A stretch of 64,000 bases of DNA from the NCBI GenBank assembly GCA_001600615.1, contig BCKK01000002.1:1084809-1148808 (forward strand), read 5' to 3'. Shown here piece after piece: positions 34,449 through 46,100 of the stretch. Under the pieces are notes generated by a model. That model did not search any database. It was not told the origin of the DNA and saw only the letters and a program-made list of their open reading frames with translations. This DNA is from Dioszegia crocea (lineage: Eukaryota > Basidiomycota > Tremellomycetes > Tremellales > Bulleribasidiaceae). The translations under genes and the position numbers were made by a program. The number at the start of each line of letters is the position of its first letter. Positions within the stretch are counted from its first letter, which is position 1.

Positions 34449-35640
34449 CTAATGTCTATCCTGGATCTGCCCCAAAAATCTCTGTTCGAGCTCTTCCCAC
34501 CTCGACGCAAGGGTCTAATCGGTATAAGCGCACGCGCGACCGACCGAAGGACCTCGAATACCTACCTGCGCATCCTGGCCCAGCCTTTGGCCTAACAAGT
34601 CCCAGCCGTTCCAGCTGCTACCGCAACTCATCCGATGGCGGAAGATGGCTTCATCATGTTTGTGTAACCCGTCGGCTGTTGCCTCGAGGTCTCCGCCACG
34701 GTATATGGGCGACGAAGAGGATGAGGGAGACGGATACGGCTGGAGTCGCTTGATCGGTGTCCGCGGCCAATACACTGGGAGCTCTTTCTTGAGCGAGGAG
34801 GGCGAGTGGGTTATTCCGGTAGGAATAGGGAAAGGAAGTACGTGGCGGGACTGGGGCGGGTATGAGGGGAAAAGGGGTGGAAGATGCGCAGGAAAGGGGA
34901 TTGAGATTTGCGGCGTGGGGTTATAAGAGTTGGCGAATGTTGTAATTGGGGATCCCCTGGGAAGCGTCAACGGAACGGACGGGATTGTTGACCTTAGGGG
35001 GAGGGCGGGATTGGCCTTCTTTCGAGGTTTCCGCGTGGTGCGCACAAAGGAGCTCTGTGGAGGCTGAGGGGGCCTGATCACTTTCGCCATCATATCCTCC
35101 ACCACCTTGTCCACCTCCGAATCAAGCTCGTTGAGGTGGGGAGTCCTCGATCGTGTGCGATGAGTAATCAGTACCTCTAAGGGTACGATCCTCGTCCTGC
35201 CGGTCGATGTTTTTGAGGGCGGGGTAGGGGTGGGAGGTGGGGATAGGGACGGGCATTGGGATGGGGATGGGGACGGGCAGAGCGATGAGGATTGGGATTG
35301 CGTTGGAGGTGGAGAGAGTGAGCCACCAGAGTCAGGCTTATCTGACTCATCGGCATCGCTGCTGCTGTCATTTTCGGCAAACGTGTATGTCTCGGCCGGA
35401 GCACTACGGCGCATGTAGTGGAAGATGCGGGCTTGGGGTGGAATGGCCCGAGCGGTGTCGACTATAGAGAACGACGATGATGAGGAGGATGTCGAGGGGG
35501 AATTGGGGATCATGGTGATCTTCCGCTTGGCTGGTCGGGGAGGTGGAGAATCCGGCCACCGAAATGTGCTTTTCTTGGAAGCTATGTCGTCAGCCAAATC
35601 GCCTTTGGCCATGACAGGTCTGAGAGGACTTACATGTCAT
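34449..35640 (-). CDS. Myb/SANT-like protein, copy 2 of a tandem array
   Basis: Exons 35640-35634, 35581-34566 and 34514-34449 give 362 residues. The first coding exon is only 7 nt (ATG ACA T). If its intron is retained, an in-frame ATG at 35612 is the alternative start. Most of the protein is Ser/Pro-rich and disordered, with basic patches such as 'RTTRKPRKKANP'. The end carries the array's shared motif in a divergent form: 'KHDEAIFRHRMSCGSS', 'GWDLLGQRLGQDAQ' and, after a phase-0 intron at the matching position, 'TLASRWEELEQRF'. The 5' intron begins GTAAGTCCTCTC, the same 12 bases as the 5' intron of copy 3. A DNA-binding role is inferred. Confidence 0.68.
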
Positions 35641-36093
35641 CGGTAAGTCTCGGTCGTAGGAAGCTTGTTGGGAGGGCGCTGATTTTTAGACGTGGTAGCG
35701 AACTATGGTCGTTGTCCTCGAGAAATCGACTGACGAGCGAGTCGGAGCGAGTCTGATGATAAGTAGCAAGAAGACGAGACAGGTCCAGATTTGAGCGATA
35801 TCCGAAACAGACACACACACACAATCTAGGGGGGGGGGGGGGGGCTATTCGAGGGTCACACAGCTGGTCAGGAACGATCTCCGCCCTAGGGCGCCAAAGG
35901 AGGGTGCTGGCTGACGCTACTACGATTTCGGGCCAAGTCTGCCAGATGCCATTCCGGTCATGTTAGGCTGACCGAGAGAGCTGCGGCTGAGGTGATATGC
36001 GGTGAGCTCTGCGGTCAAGAATGATAGGGCAATGCATGTATCTGCCTCTATGTATCAAATGTACCAAACCCGCTCCAGCATATTTTCCTCACA
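35641..36093. other. Intergenic region with AC tract and G16 run
   Basis: 452 bp upstream of copy 2. It contains an alternating (AC)n tract at 35811-35823, directly followed by a run of 16 G at 35829-35844. Both are unusual in this window. No coding frame was supported. Confidence 0.6.
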
Positions 36094-36845
36094 TCACATC
36101 TTTCCGCTGAACTTCCCGCTGAGAAACATCTCCCTCATCTTCCTGTCGATGACGGGATACCGATTTTGACAAGACTGAGCCATCAGCAGCTGGACTGGAC
36201 TAGATGAGCAACCACTGTGGAGACATACCTTGACATCCCTGTTTAAACTCTTCGCCGTGTCCTTCCACTCCGCTTTGACCAAGAGCGGACGCCGACTGAG
36301 AAAGAGTGCCAGATCGTCTTCGGGCGAGAAGGCGCCGGTCTTCATTGCGCCGCCCGACGAGCCTCCGGCAGACTTGACGGGCTTGGTCGCGGCTTTGGTA
36401 GATGAGCCGATGCGGCGGCGTTTGGGAGGGGGGGAGCCGAGAGGAGAGGAGGGTGGAGGAGAGGGGTAAGAAACCTTTGAGTCATCGACCTGTATAACGT
36501 CAGCCAAATTCTGTTTGGCAGCTAATCCGGGTGTTGAGGGGGAGAGAAGCAGGCAAGTAAACTTACGTAGTCGTCCTCTGACTCTGACTCGGACCCCTCC
36601 TCGTACGCCTCCTGCTCCTCACCTTCGCTATCGACCTCGCTGTCTGACGGATCGTAAGATTTGATCCGAACGCGCTTCAACTTCCTGGGAGAAGACCTGG
36701 TGGCTTGTGGCGGCGCAGCCTGTGCAGAGACCGAGGCGGATGGAGTGGCGGCGACGGTCGGCGCTTCATCTTTGATGTTGACGAGAGGCTTAAGTTCGAC
36801 CTCGAAAGGAGAGGGGGGGCGGGGCGGGTCGTTGGGCAGAGACAT
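36094..36845 (-). CDS. Myb/SANT-like protein, copy 3 of a tandem array
   Basis: Exons 36845-36567, 36489-36229 and 36174-36094 join in phase to 206 residues. The N-terminal half is acidic and Ser-rich ('DPSDSEVDSEGEEQEAY') with an RK-rich patch ('SPRKLKRVRIKS') and a second basic patch 'PPPKRRRIGSS'. The C-terminal motif is the clearest of the three copies: 'TGAFSPEDDLALFLSRRP', 'EWKDTAKSLNRDVK', then, after a phase-0 intron, 'SCQNRYPVIDRKMREMF'. This is the W...W/Y spacing of a Myb/SANT repeat. An 85-nt intron (36933-36849) ends three bases before the ATG. The gene is divergent from DUO1. Target genes are unknown. Confidence 0.75.
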
Positions 36846-37723
36846 GATCTGGATATCGTCAGCCATCATCGAAGCTGGATTTGCCGATGCCGACAGAGAC
36901 GGGAGAGACAAAGAGGGAGTGGAGAGGACTTACGGAGGTGGATAGTATTGAGGTCTGGAAAGGTGGTTAAATGAGAAGATGGTGATGAATAGGATAGTGG
37001 AAGAGAGTGAGAAGTCGGGGGCGAAAGAGACCTTATAAGATCTGGGGGGAGCATCTTCTGCTTTGGGCAAGACCGATCAGATACTCCTCCTGACCCCCGA
37101 AATCTGCGAAATCCGTCGGAGCACACACACACACACACACCAAGTCAAAGGATGTCTTAGCTTGGGCGTCAGGCGTCAGGCACCATCAGCAAGGGCGCAG
37201 ATGCCTCGGGGGCCGGTGTACCCGGTCGATGATGTTCGGCCGTGGAAACCGGGAGGCGCCAACTGACAGAATGTCCCGATCAAATCGGCGCACCGACATG
37301 GCCATAGAGGCCCGGCTGATATGTACTGTGGAATCGCACATGCGATACATCATACGGGAGCGGAGGGTGATTGACGATCGTGCCATCCCATCCTTTGGCG
37401 AGGTAGTGGAGATAGCATTTATCGTCGATACCCTTCAGAGTGATGAGTATGCAGCCTACTCCACTGTGAGCACGTTGGATGTATATAGCGCAAAGCAGCA
37501 CATCAAGCAGCGGACAGAGCCTGGAGCTAATAAAGCAAAGCTGAGGGCAAGCTCGGGCAAGTCGCGTCGACGCGTCGAAATATCCACGTGGCAGTCACAT
37601 TCCTCAACAAAAACAAATCCGCCCAGGTCCCTGCCATTGATTAATGGTCATCTCGTAGCTCTGAACCTCATCTCGCCACCTCAAACTTACTTTTCCCCCG
37701 ACCCATTCTTTAGCCCGGCAGAG
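36846..37723. other. Divergent promoter region between Myb-like copy 3 and DUO1
   Basis: 878 bp. It holds the 5'-UTR intron of copy 3 (36933-36849) and a (CA)10 tract at about 37122-37141. An open frame in phase with DUO1 reaches back to 37229 but shows no conserved sequence, and the DUO1-like protein starts at 37724. No other gene was seen. Confidence 0.5.
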
Positions 37724-39120
37724 ATGGACTCCCCATTACTCCCTACACACCGGCACCGGACCTTATCCCACCACTCCAATAACAACCCAATCGACGACCC
37801 CTCCCTCCTCGCCGACCTATCTATCGAGGATGACGACATGGGCGCTGATGACTCCTTCATGCCGTCGTCCCCTGTCCGCTCGTCGTCCAGATTATCACAG
37901 TACTCCCAACTAGGCGTCAGAGCACCGAAGCAGCTGGCCAGCTCGGGATCTGCGTCCAGCTCTAGATCCGCCTCGCGTACTGGCTTTGTGCCCCGCCGCC
38001 AGGTCTCGATTGCCGCCGAAGACGATCAGGACGATCCCTCTCAAAGACCAATTGAGAGAACTGGGACTGGCGGGAAGTCGACGTCCAAACCGAGATTCTC
38101 GTTGTTCGCGCCACCTAGACCGCCTGCCGCCGACATTCCTGGTTCTGCCTCCGGACGAGGGCGAGGTGTTTCTGTTGATCGAGAGCAGGGAGAGGAGCAA
38201 GAAGAGGAAGACGACGAAGAAGATAGGGAAGGCGGCGGAGAAGAGGACGGAGAGGATCAGACTATCCACGCTACGGCCGGTCCATCACGTCCGTCTACTC
38301 AAGCTTCGTCTGGCGATAGGGAAGACAGATTACGGGAAAGCCTGTATGAGCTTCGGCGGATGAATGAGGTGTTTGATGGATTTCTGGGAGCCCTGGAGGC
38401 TTCAAGAGGGCATAATGAGGTCTGTCCGTTGACAGGAGCTGGGGATTTAAAGCTAATCAGATCAGAGATTAGCTGTTCGGGTCAAACAGACCTCGGCGCT
38501 ATTGGACGAATATACGGCCTTCTTGGGACAGGCGGAACATACGCAGAAACTCCTTTCAAACCCAAACTGGACGGGCGCGCATGACGTGAGTTTTGCAATT
38601 TGTCGATTTACTTTGGAGCTTGGTTTGGCCGGAATGTCAGATTGCAGATGGGAGCGTAGCTGACATATCAGGACGCGGCGGCGATAGAGGCGGAGCATAT
38701 GGCACAGATACAGGCGGAACAGCAGCGGCTGCGCGAGGCGGAGGAAGCGGCCGAAGCTGCCCAGCGAGCGCAAGAGGAGAAGGAGCAGAGATTGGCGGAA
38801 GCTGAGCGTGCAAAGGAGGCTTCGCGGGGAGGCACGGCTGGGAGAGGGAGAGGAGCCGCAAGGGGCGGTGTGACTAGGGGACGAGGTGAGCTATCATCGT
38901 TCGAATCGATGCGAATGACGCTGATAATTTAGGATCTGGAATACCTACAAGCACGAGACCGGGGGCAAAGACGCCTACGACGGGTATACGGCGACCGACA
39001 GCATCGTCTGCAACGGCTGGAGGGTCTGCAGGTACGGGTGGATCTGGCACGGGCACGGGCACGGGGAAGTATGGGCATGTGGCGAGCAGCGGGTATGGTC
39101 CACCGGGGCGAAAGAGCTAG
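37724..39120 (+). CDS. DUO1: Duo1, DASH/Dam1 complex subunit
   Basis: Subunit of the ring-forming DASH complex that couples kinetochores to microtubules. Exons 37724-38419, 38466-38585, 38672-38885 and 38933-39120 give 405 residues. The conserved Duo1 helices are 'LRESLYELRRMNEVFDGFL' and, after the first intron, 'KQTSALLDEYTAFLGQAEHT' followed by 'LLSNPNWTGA'. Before this domain lie ~210 disordered residues with an acidic run. After it come an Ala/Glu/Gln coiled coil (exon 3) and a Gly/Arg-rich then Gly/Thr-rich tail made by a short gggcac repeat. Other DASH subunits are not in the window. The upstream ATG at 37229 is open but unconserved, so I prefer 37724. Confidence 0.9.
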
Positions 39121-39187
39121 GAAAGACGGCGTCGGAATTGGGACATGTCATTAAATCCTCCTTCCCAAATATACAATCCATTATGTC

Positions 39188-40850
39188 TCATTGACTAGCA
39201 CAAGCATCCCTGACTTCCGAGCCCAGCCTACTCCCTCTGAACCTCTTGAGCCCCTCAATCAACTTCCGATCGTCCGCCGTGATCTCTTCGTCATCTCCTT
39301 CTCCTTGACCCTGATTCTGCCGTTTCCGTGAACCGGTCCCCATACCGGGATCGGAGTCTGAGTCTTCCGCATCTGGATGTAGCTGGGCGAGTTTGCGCTT
39401 TAGGAGAGAGGTAAGGGGATGGGAAGGGGACGAAGCATGTGGTGCTGCGAACGTCAGTCGGCACAAGTAGTTGTAGCTTGACTTACGGTTCATCGCTGCA
39501 AATGGGAACATCTCGCCGACGTCGTGGTCCACTCTGACACCCTCACGCCGCGCCATACCCCGGATCACAAACCTGCCCTGCTCATCCACTACCGGCTCGC
39601 AATCAGGGAACGTCATACGCGCGAGTGTAATGAGTTCCACTGGATCCAGCATGCGATTGAGGTTCTGTTCGGGCGCTTCTTGACCGGCTGTCTGCTCCTC
39701 GGTGTACTCGTCGACATTGGGTAGACCGTCGAGGCTGTTCAGAGCCAATTCGGTTTGTAGTTGGCTTGTAGATGCAGGTGGGGATGGTCCGGAAGGGGGA
39801 GGGGAGAATGAGAAGCGGGTGGCGTAGGCTGTATACAGGTCCGTCTGTGTCAGAGCTTGCGATCCCGAAGTGGGTGAAGAGGGTTGGAAGTTGTTCAGTA
39901 GCCTGGAAGTCAGCTGGAGTATATCCAGTCCAACTTACCATGTGCTGGCTCTGACAGGCTCAGCAAGGCCGTCAATACCCCTGCTCATGCCTTCTTCGGC
40001 TCCATCACCATTCGCTCCTGCTTCCTCCCCTTCGCGTACCGTTCTCTCCCGCTTGTCGACTCCCTTCAACACATACTCTCCCTCATCCCGCGCCATCTCA
40101 CATCCTGGGAAAGTGGCAATCGCAAGCTGTATCAATTCCTGGCCGGTCATCAATGGCGTGTGGATATGGTACGGGTCGAACCGGGTTTTGTATGCCGAAT
40201 ACAGGCCGAGTTGAGATTGTGAGCTCGAGGAGGGGGCAGCGCGATACATGAGCTGCAGCCTGGCAGCATCAGTAAAGCAGCAGATAGCTTGCCAGCAGAA
40301 GGACCTACCATCCCGTCGCTCTTGCAGGCTCGGCTAGGTTATCCAACTCGCCTAGCCCTCTCCCCTTATTTCTCCGCTGTCGGAAGTACTCCCTGACCTT
40401 CCGCCACGTCCGTCCAGTCTTCTCAGCCAGCATCTCCAACTCTGCGCGTGATGGATGCGGATTCTTGACATAGAACTCGCGCATGATCTCAAGCTGCTTG
40501 CCGGAAGGCAGGTGCGAGGTACTGGGAGCGTGGGGAGTAGGGGTATAGAAAGAGTTGAGTTGAAGGGAGCGAGAACGTGTAGAGGCTGATTGTAGTGTGG
40601 CAGAGTTAGGATCATGCTCTTCGTCCTGCTGCTCCTCTTGCTCGTGATGCGCATGATGTAGTTGCTGTTCGAGATCATGGGCCTGATCATCATCCATCGC
40701 GTCGGCTTCAGCGGCATTCATCGCATCTGTCGTCTCTGCGGCAGCGGCCTGCCGCTCTAGCTCGGCGGCCATGTCCAAGTGCATGGCTGCGCTGGGCGAG
40801 GGAAAGTCCTCTGCCAGTCTGGCATGATCTTCAGGTCCTTGAGCGGACAT
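39188..40850 (-). CDS. Divergent homeodomain protein with duplicated exon module
   Basis: Exons 40850-40309, 40259-39939, 39902-39487 and 39444-39188 give 511 residues. An acidic, Gln/His-rich N-terminus precedes a homeodomain-like segment at about residues 114-165: 'LEIMREFYVKNPHPSRAELE', 'LAEKTGRTWRKVREYFRQRR'. The recognition helix has Tyr for the usual Trp48 and Gln for the invariant Asn51. Downstream are two copies of a ~105-145 residue module (residues ~174-281 and ~281-426). Each begins 'LAEPxRAxxW' and continues with 'LYxAYxTRF', 'ELIxLAxxTFPxCE' and a 'V(L/I)(K/R)G...RE' strand. The C-terminus is basic ('GSRKRQN') and then charged. Probably a transcription factor; a link to mating-type homeodomain proteins is possible but unproven. 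Confidence 0.8.
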
Positions 40851-41130
40851 TGTGAGTGACGAGTGGGGGATGAGAGATGAGCGAGTGGGGGGGAGATGAA
40901 GAAGAAACAAACGAGGGAAAAAGAAATTCTGGCTTGGTGTCCGGAAATGCTGTTCCGGAGCATTTCTCACCGGACCCGGAATTGCTTTTTCCAAGCCGGA
41001 CTGACCTGAAACTCTCCCGGACCGACCTCCACCTCTCCACGTGGCTTGGGTGTGAGAATTTCAAAATGGCAGCAGGCCCCCTTGCGCCCTTGATACACCT
41101 TACTCACCTCATACTCATCAAGCAAGCACC

Positions 41131-43050
41131 ATGTCCACCCTACTGCCCCCGCCCAAGAGACAGAAGTCTGCCTACTCGCAGTCCCTCAAACCTCGCGTTC
41201 CAACCCCGGAACCCACACCCGTCCCCGCAATCGTCGTTCAGTTTAGGTCCGCCGAGGATGGGTCGAATCTTGGTCCAGCTATCAATCTGCCGGCGGATAC
41301 TGGCAGGGATGCTCTGCAGATGCTGGTGAACAAGCTGAGAGGCGAGGTGAGGTTCTCTCTACATTGACAGAAAAGAATCGAAAGACGTCGTAGAGCCGAA
41401 GAAGCTCCCAGGCCGTCATAGGGTCGAGATGATTTTTTGAAGCCAGGCTGACGTCGTTAGGCGGAGGACCCCCTTCCTTACTCCTTCCACTTGGTACCCA
41501 AGACGGCTTCCAAAGTCACATCCGCCACCCGTATCACAATCAACAAGTCCATCCTCGCGGATGCGATCAATCCACCCGCGTCCAGCTCATCGGCCACGTT
41601 CTCGCCCGAAGACGTGTTTGAGCTGTTCTGCGAGCCTCAGGCAGTGTTTAGGGTTCGAAGTGTTGGAAGATGTAGCGCTACCTTGAATGGTGAGTCTGAC
41701 TCGAGTGGGCTGGTGGTCAAGTCTGATTATCAAAGGTCACGCCTCGCCGATTCTCTGCTGTGCACACTCGCCAACTGGGAAATACGCCGCGACAGGTTCA
41801 GGAGACGCTACGTGTCGGATCTGGGATATGGAGATGGAGACGCCAAAGTGGACGTTGACTGGGCATAAGGGCTGGGTGCTGTGTGTTGAGTGGGATTCGA
41901 GGGAGAAGACTTTGGCTACTGGAGGACACGATGGACAGGTGAGTCAATCGGCAAGGCGGCCAAAGTAGGCACTGACTCTTTAGGTCCGGCTTTGGTCACC
42001 ACAGACTGGCCAAGCACTGGGCCAGCCGCTTTTGGGTCACACGAAATGGATCACTTCGCTTGCATTCGAACCCCTCCATCTTCTCACGCCTAGCAACCCC
42101 TTCCCCAGACTCGCATCATCCAGCAAAGACGGCACGGTCCGGATATGGAACACCGCCACTCGCACCCTTGCCTTTGTTTTAACAAGTCACGGTGCCAGTG
42201 TCAATGTTGTCAAGTGGGGTGGAGATGGTGTGATTTACACTGGAAGTTCAGACAGGACGGTGAAGGTCTGGAGCGGAGTCGATGTGAGTTTATCCTCTGG
42301 AAGGAATAAGGGGATGCTGATGGCCTAGGGCAAACTCATAAGGACCCTCTCGGAACACGCTCACTGGGTAAACACCATGGCGCTGTCAACGGATTTCATT
42401 CTCCGTACGGGACCCTTCGATCACACCGGCAAGGCCCCAAAAGATGATGAAGAAGGTATGTCGCAGTTTTACTCCGTACGAGAGCTGACATGTCAGCGAT
42501 TGCATGGGCTCAGAAGCGATACACCGCACATGTGGCTTCATCGCCCGAGACTCTCATATCCGGCTCGGACGACCACACTCTTTTCCTATGGCCACCACAA
42601 GCCGCATCTTCATTCTCCAGTACCGCTACGCCCAAGAAACCCCTTGCGCGTCTCACAGGCCATCAGAAGCAGGTCAACCACGTCCTATTCTCCCCTGATG
42701 CCCGGCTTATCGCTTCGGCCGGCTTCGACAACAGCGTCAAGCTCTGGGATGGGCGCACGGGCAAGTTCGTTGCTAGTCTCCGAGGTCACGTCGCTTCGGT
42801 TTACCGAGTGGCGTGGTCTGCCGACTCGAGGATACTTGTCTCAGCCAGCAAAGACTCGACGTTGAAGTTGTGGGATTTGAGGACGTTCAAGATCAGGCTC
42901 GATCTGCCCGGTCATACAGATGAGGTGTACTGCGTCGACTTCATCGCGGATAAGGTGGTCAGTGGCGGGAAGGACAAGACAGTCAAGATGTGAGTCACTT
43001 TTAATTTGACTCATTGCTAGTCGCTGACCCTTCATAGCTGGAGGAATTAA
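41131..43050 (+). CDS. RSA4: Notchless/Rsa4, WD40 ribosome-assembly factor
   Basis: 60S pre-ribosome factor (NLE1 in animals, Rsa4 in yeast). The AAA+ ATPase Rea1 pulls on its N-terminal domain. Exons 41131-41346, 41461-41689, 41736-41938, 41984-42283, 42329-42455, 42497-42989 and 43038-43050 give 526 residues. The N-terminal NLE/UBL domain reads 'VQFRSAEDGSNLGPAINLP' and 'YSFHLVPK'. Eight WD40 repeats follow, for example 'ATGSGDATCRIWD', 'LASSSKDGTVRIWN', 'LISGSDDHTLFLW', 'IASAGFDNSVKLWD' and 'VVSGGKDKTVKIW'. The last exon encodes only four residues plus the stop. The gene is divergent from the homeodomain gene. Confidence 0.95.
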
Positions 43051-43155
43051 TCGGCCGAACCGGGCGCGTGATCTTGTATTCTCTTAGACATCAAGATTTA
43101 TGCTACATACAACATATCTTCTAATCGAAATTGTCCTCAGGTATTGCCAAAGCTA

Positions 43156-46100
43156 TCATAATCTCAACAAACCCTTCCCTGTAAATCCCAAATTTCTCTC
43201 TTCAATCTTCTTCGTTTCTCCTAAATTGACAAGTGGGCCATTTGCAGACATCGTTGGTTTTCTTGCAATGTTGCCTGATGATGCTTGGCGGGCAAGGAGG
43301 TGAGGTTGGAGGGCGAAACTCTGCAATGCCATCAGCTTAGCCCCACACGAAAACAAGAGCCAGACACACCTTGGCATCGTAGATGGCCGCCATGAGCTTG
43401 TACCCTAGTCCCTCGTCCGCGCTGAATGTGTGCAAGTAGTCATCAGGATTCTGGAATGACGCCTCCGGGTCCACTAAAGGTGTCAGCGATATTCAACCAG
43501 CTAGGGACGAGTACGACTCACTTCTCTTCATGATGAACACGAAGGGCTTGGGGCCGGGGTATGATCGGGTCATGTGAAAAATGTCAAAGAAGAGTGTATT
43601 GATCTGAACTTCATCCTTGCCCTAGCACGTCAGCTTGCCCATCTGTGTGCAAAGATGAAGACTCACCTTTTCGTTTCTAGATAAGAAGACCTGTCCACCT
43701 CTAGTCTCCAGCCATCGCTTGCTCCACTTCCCCTTTTTGCTCTCATACTGAACCCAAGAACCCAAGAATGGTGCGGTCCTCGGGATACTCTTTTGCAGAG
43801 TCGAAGTGCCACCAAGGGTCTGCTTTATGATGAGGCAGTTGTACTTTGCCGTGGCATCCCACCCCCGCACGACAGTCTGTAGCTGCTCGTATTCTCTGAC
43901 ATATCGCTCTTGACCAATCAGCAAACATCCACCACTGAAGAAGTAGCACTCACCACAACCAATCTCAGCGAACAGCTCAACCACAACCCAGCTCATACCC
44001 CTCCCCAGCTGCTCCAACTCGCCGTTCCTCGCCGCCTCAGCTAGGATGTCGCGCGGAGTTGTCTCCGGCAGTATCTCCAGGGTGACCTTCTTCCCGTCCA
44101 AAGATCCAATGAAGGCCTTGATGTGCATCGCTCGGTGCATGGCCGGCATTGGCTCCGCAGCAGCATTGGTGCGGATCATATTCTCGTCCGAAGGCATACC
44201 GTGTCTTGCAGTGGAATTGGAGCGTGACCTAGTTCGGGATAGCGACCTCCGAGAAGCCGTGGTGTTGGATCGGGACAGGGAGGATGATCCGGCTTGGGAG
44301 AAGTCGGTTGGGATTGGAGGAAGTCGCGAAGCTGTAGTTTGTGTGTGGGTCGAGTTGGAAGAGGGATTGCGAGTCATCTCGTGGCTTGGCCGGGCGACAG
44401 ATTGAGCGGCATATTGGCCTTGTCGCGACGAGGACGTCCGGGCTGGCACGAGCATGGGAGAGGGGATTCGATCGTCGTTGGTCAACATTTGGGGCGAGGT
44501 GACGATGTTTGACACAATAGGTCGGTTCTGACCACGCTGTGCCGAACTCCAGACTGGCTCGGTGCTGGATCGTTGATGAGGCTGGGCGAAATGGAGGGAA
44601 GGCTGTTGGTGTGCCTGGGCGGGCTGCGTAGCTTCTCGTGGACGTGAAGATCTACCCGCAGTGGCCCAAGGGTAGTCGCTGGGCGTCGCCGACACCGGTG
44701 ACGGGCGATGGAGCAACAGCTTTTCCAGCAAATCGGTGAGGGTCCGAGCAGGCACCCCACCTTCCCCATTCCACCCCGTCCCACCGCCTGGATTCCGACC
44801 AACAAGCTTGATCTGATTCGCCTTGGCCTTTGCCCTGTCTCCTCGACGCTGTACTGCCCTCGCCTTCTTCTCCTGCTGCGCAGTGACAGCTGAAGGGTGC
44901 AGCTTGGATAGTGGCACGTCATCTTCCTCGGATGACTCATCAGACGACCATTCCGCATTCCACTGACCCTCCCTCCGCAACGATAATTTGCGTTCCCGGC
45001 TACTGTGTCGTGAGGAGGAACCGCTCCCTCCGCCAGATCGACCCGATCTGCCCCGTGGCAAAGGCTGGAGAGGTTGACTGGCCCTGTCTTGGTTTCGACT
45101 AGGCCCGGCAGTACTGGCAGACGAAGCCATGGTCTGTGTCCGAGTTGACGAAGCAGCGCTGGACGCCACAGCGAAAGTTCCGAACCTCGAGTCGCCCGGG
45201 AGGTCCCCTTGCTGGGACGAGGCCGAGCTGATCGCCACCGCGGCATCGCTCGCGATTGAGTCGACCGTGGTATCGCCAACATGCGACAGCATCTCGACAC
45301 TTCTTCTCGACCGGTCAATCCGCACCTGCTCGTTGTTCACGACTGGAAAGGCACTGATGGCAGCTTCCCAGGATGACGAAGAGAAGGCCACCGAAGACGA
45401 GTTGGAGAGTGCTACGACATCGGCGGACCGACCGAGCTTGGTAGGGCTGCTGTTCCGCCTGGAGGCTGCGGCTTTGACAGAGCGCTCCTCCTCTTCGTCC
45501 TTCTCGGGTGTAGGCCAGATGCCCAGCTGCTCATACAGGTCAAAGAAGCTCGAGCTAGTGGGAGGGGATCGTAGACTCATGCTCGTAGATCGGGACCGCG
45601 GGAGAAGCTTCGCTGATGCGCTGCGAGACATGTCGGTAGAGATGGGTTGCTTGACGGGTGGAGGGACGGGTGGAAGCGGTGCATCAGGTGCTGGTGACAT
45701 CGGTGCGACTGTAGCGGAGGCAGCAGGAAGGGGGAGATCCGTCAAGATACTTAGGGCCGGAGTCGATCTCGATGGGGAGGGTGGGATGTTTGAGACGAAG
45801 GGGAAGTATGGTGGGTTGGGGGGAAGCAGAGGGGGGCTCTCAACTGGAACAGGTGTGCCAGCTGACGCGAGGGAGTCTCGGATACCCTGGCGCATAGAGC
45901 TCAGACTGGCCATCCGCTTCTGCAGCTTCGGCATGGGTGGGAATTCCGCCTGCGTAGGCGGGGCGCTGATCGGTTCTCGGAGATTGGCAATGCTCTTGCT
46001 CTTTGTAAGTTTTGGCTTACTAGGGATGATGAAGTCCTTGAGACTTTTGAGACTGGGGGAATGCCGTGGGAGTTTAGGACGGGGCAATTCCTCCTGCTGG

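Noticed and set aside
37229..37723. Upstream in-frame extension of DUO1 by 165 codons
   Set aside because: The frame is open but has promoter-like composition, no conserved sequence and lies before a CT-rich leader. The ATG at 37724 matches the start expected for the disordered N-terminus.
44482..45318. 278-codon minus-strand frame inside the RA-PH gene
   Set aside because: It is a +1 shadow of the long exon, Arg/Ser-rich with no conserved motif.
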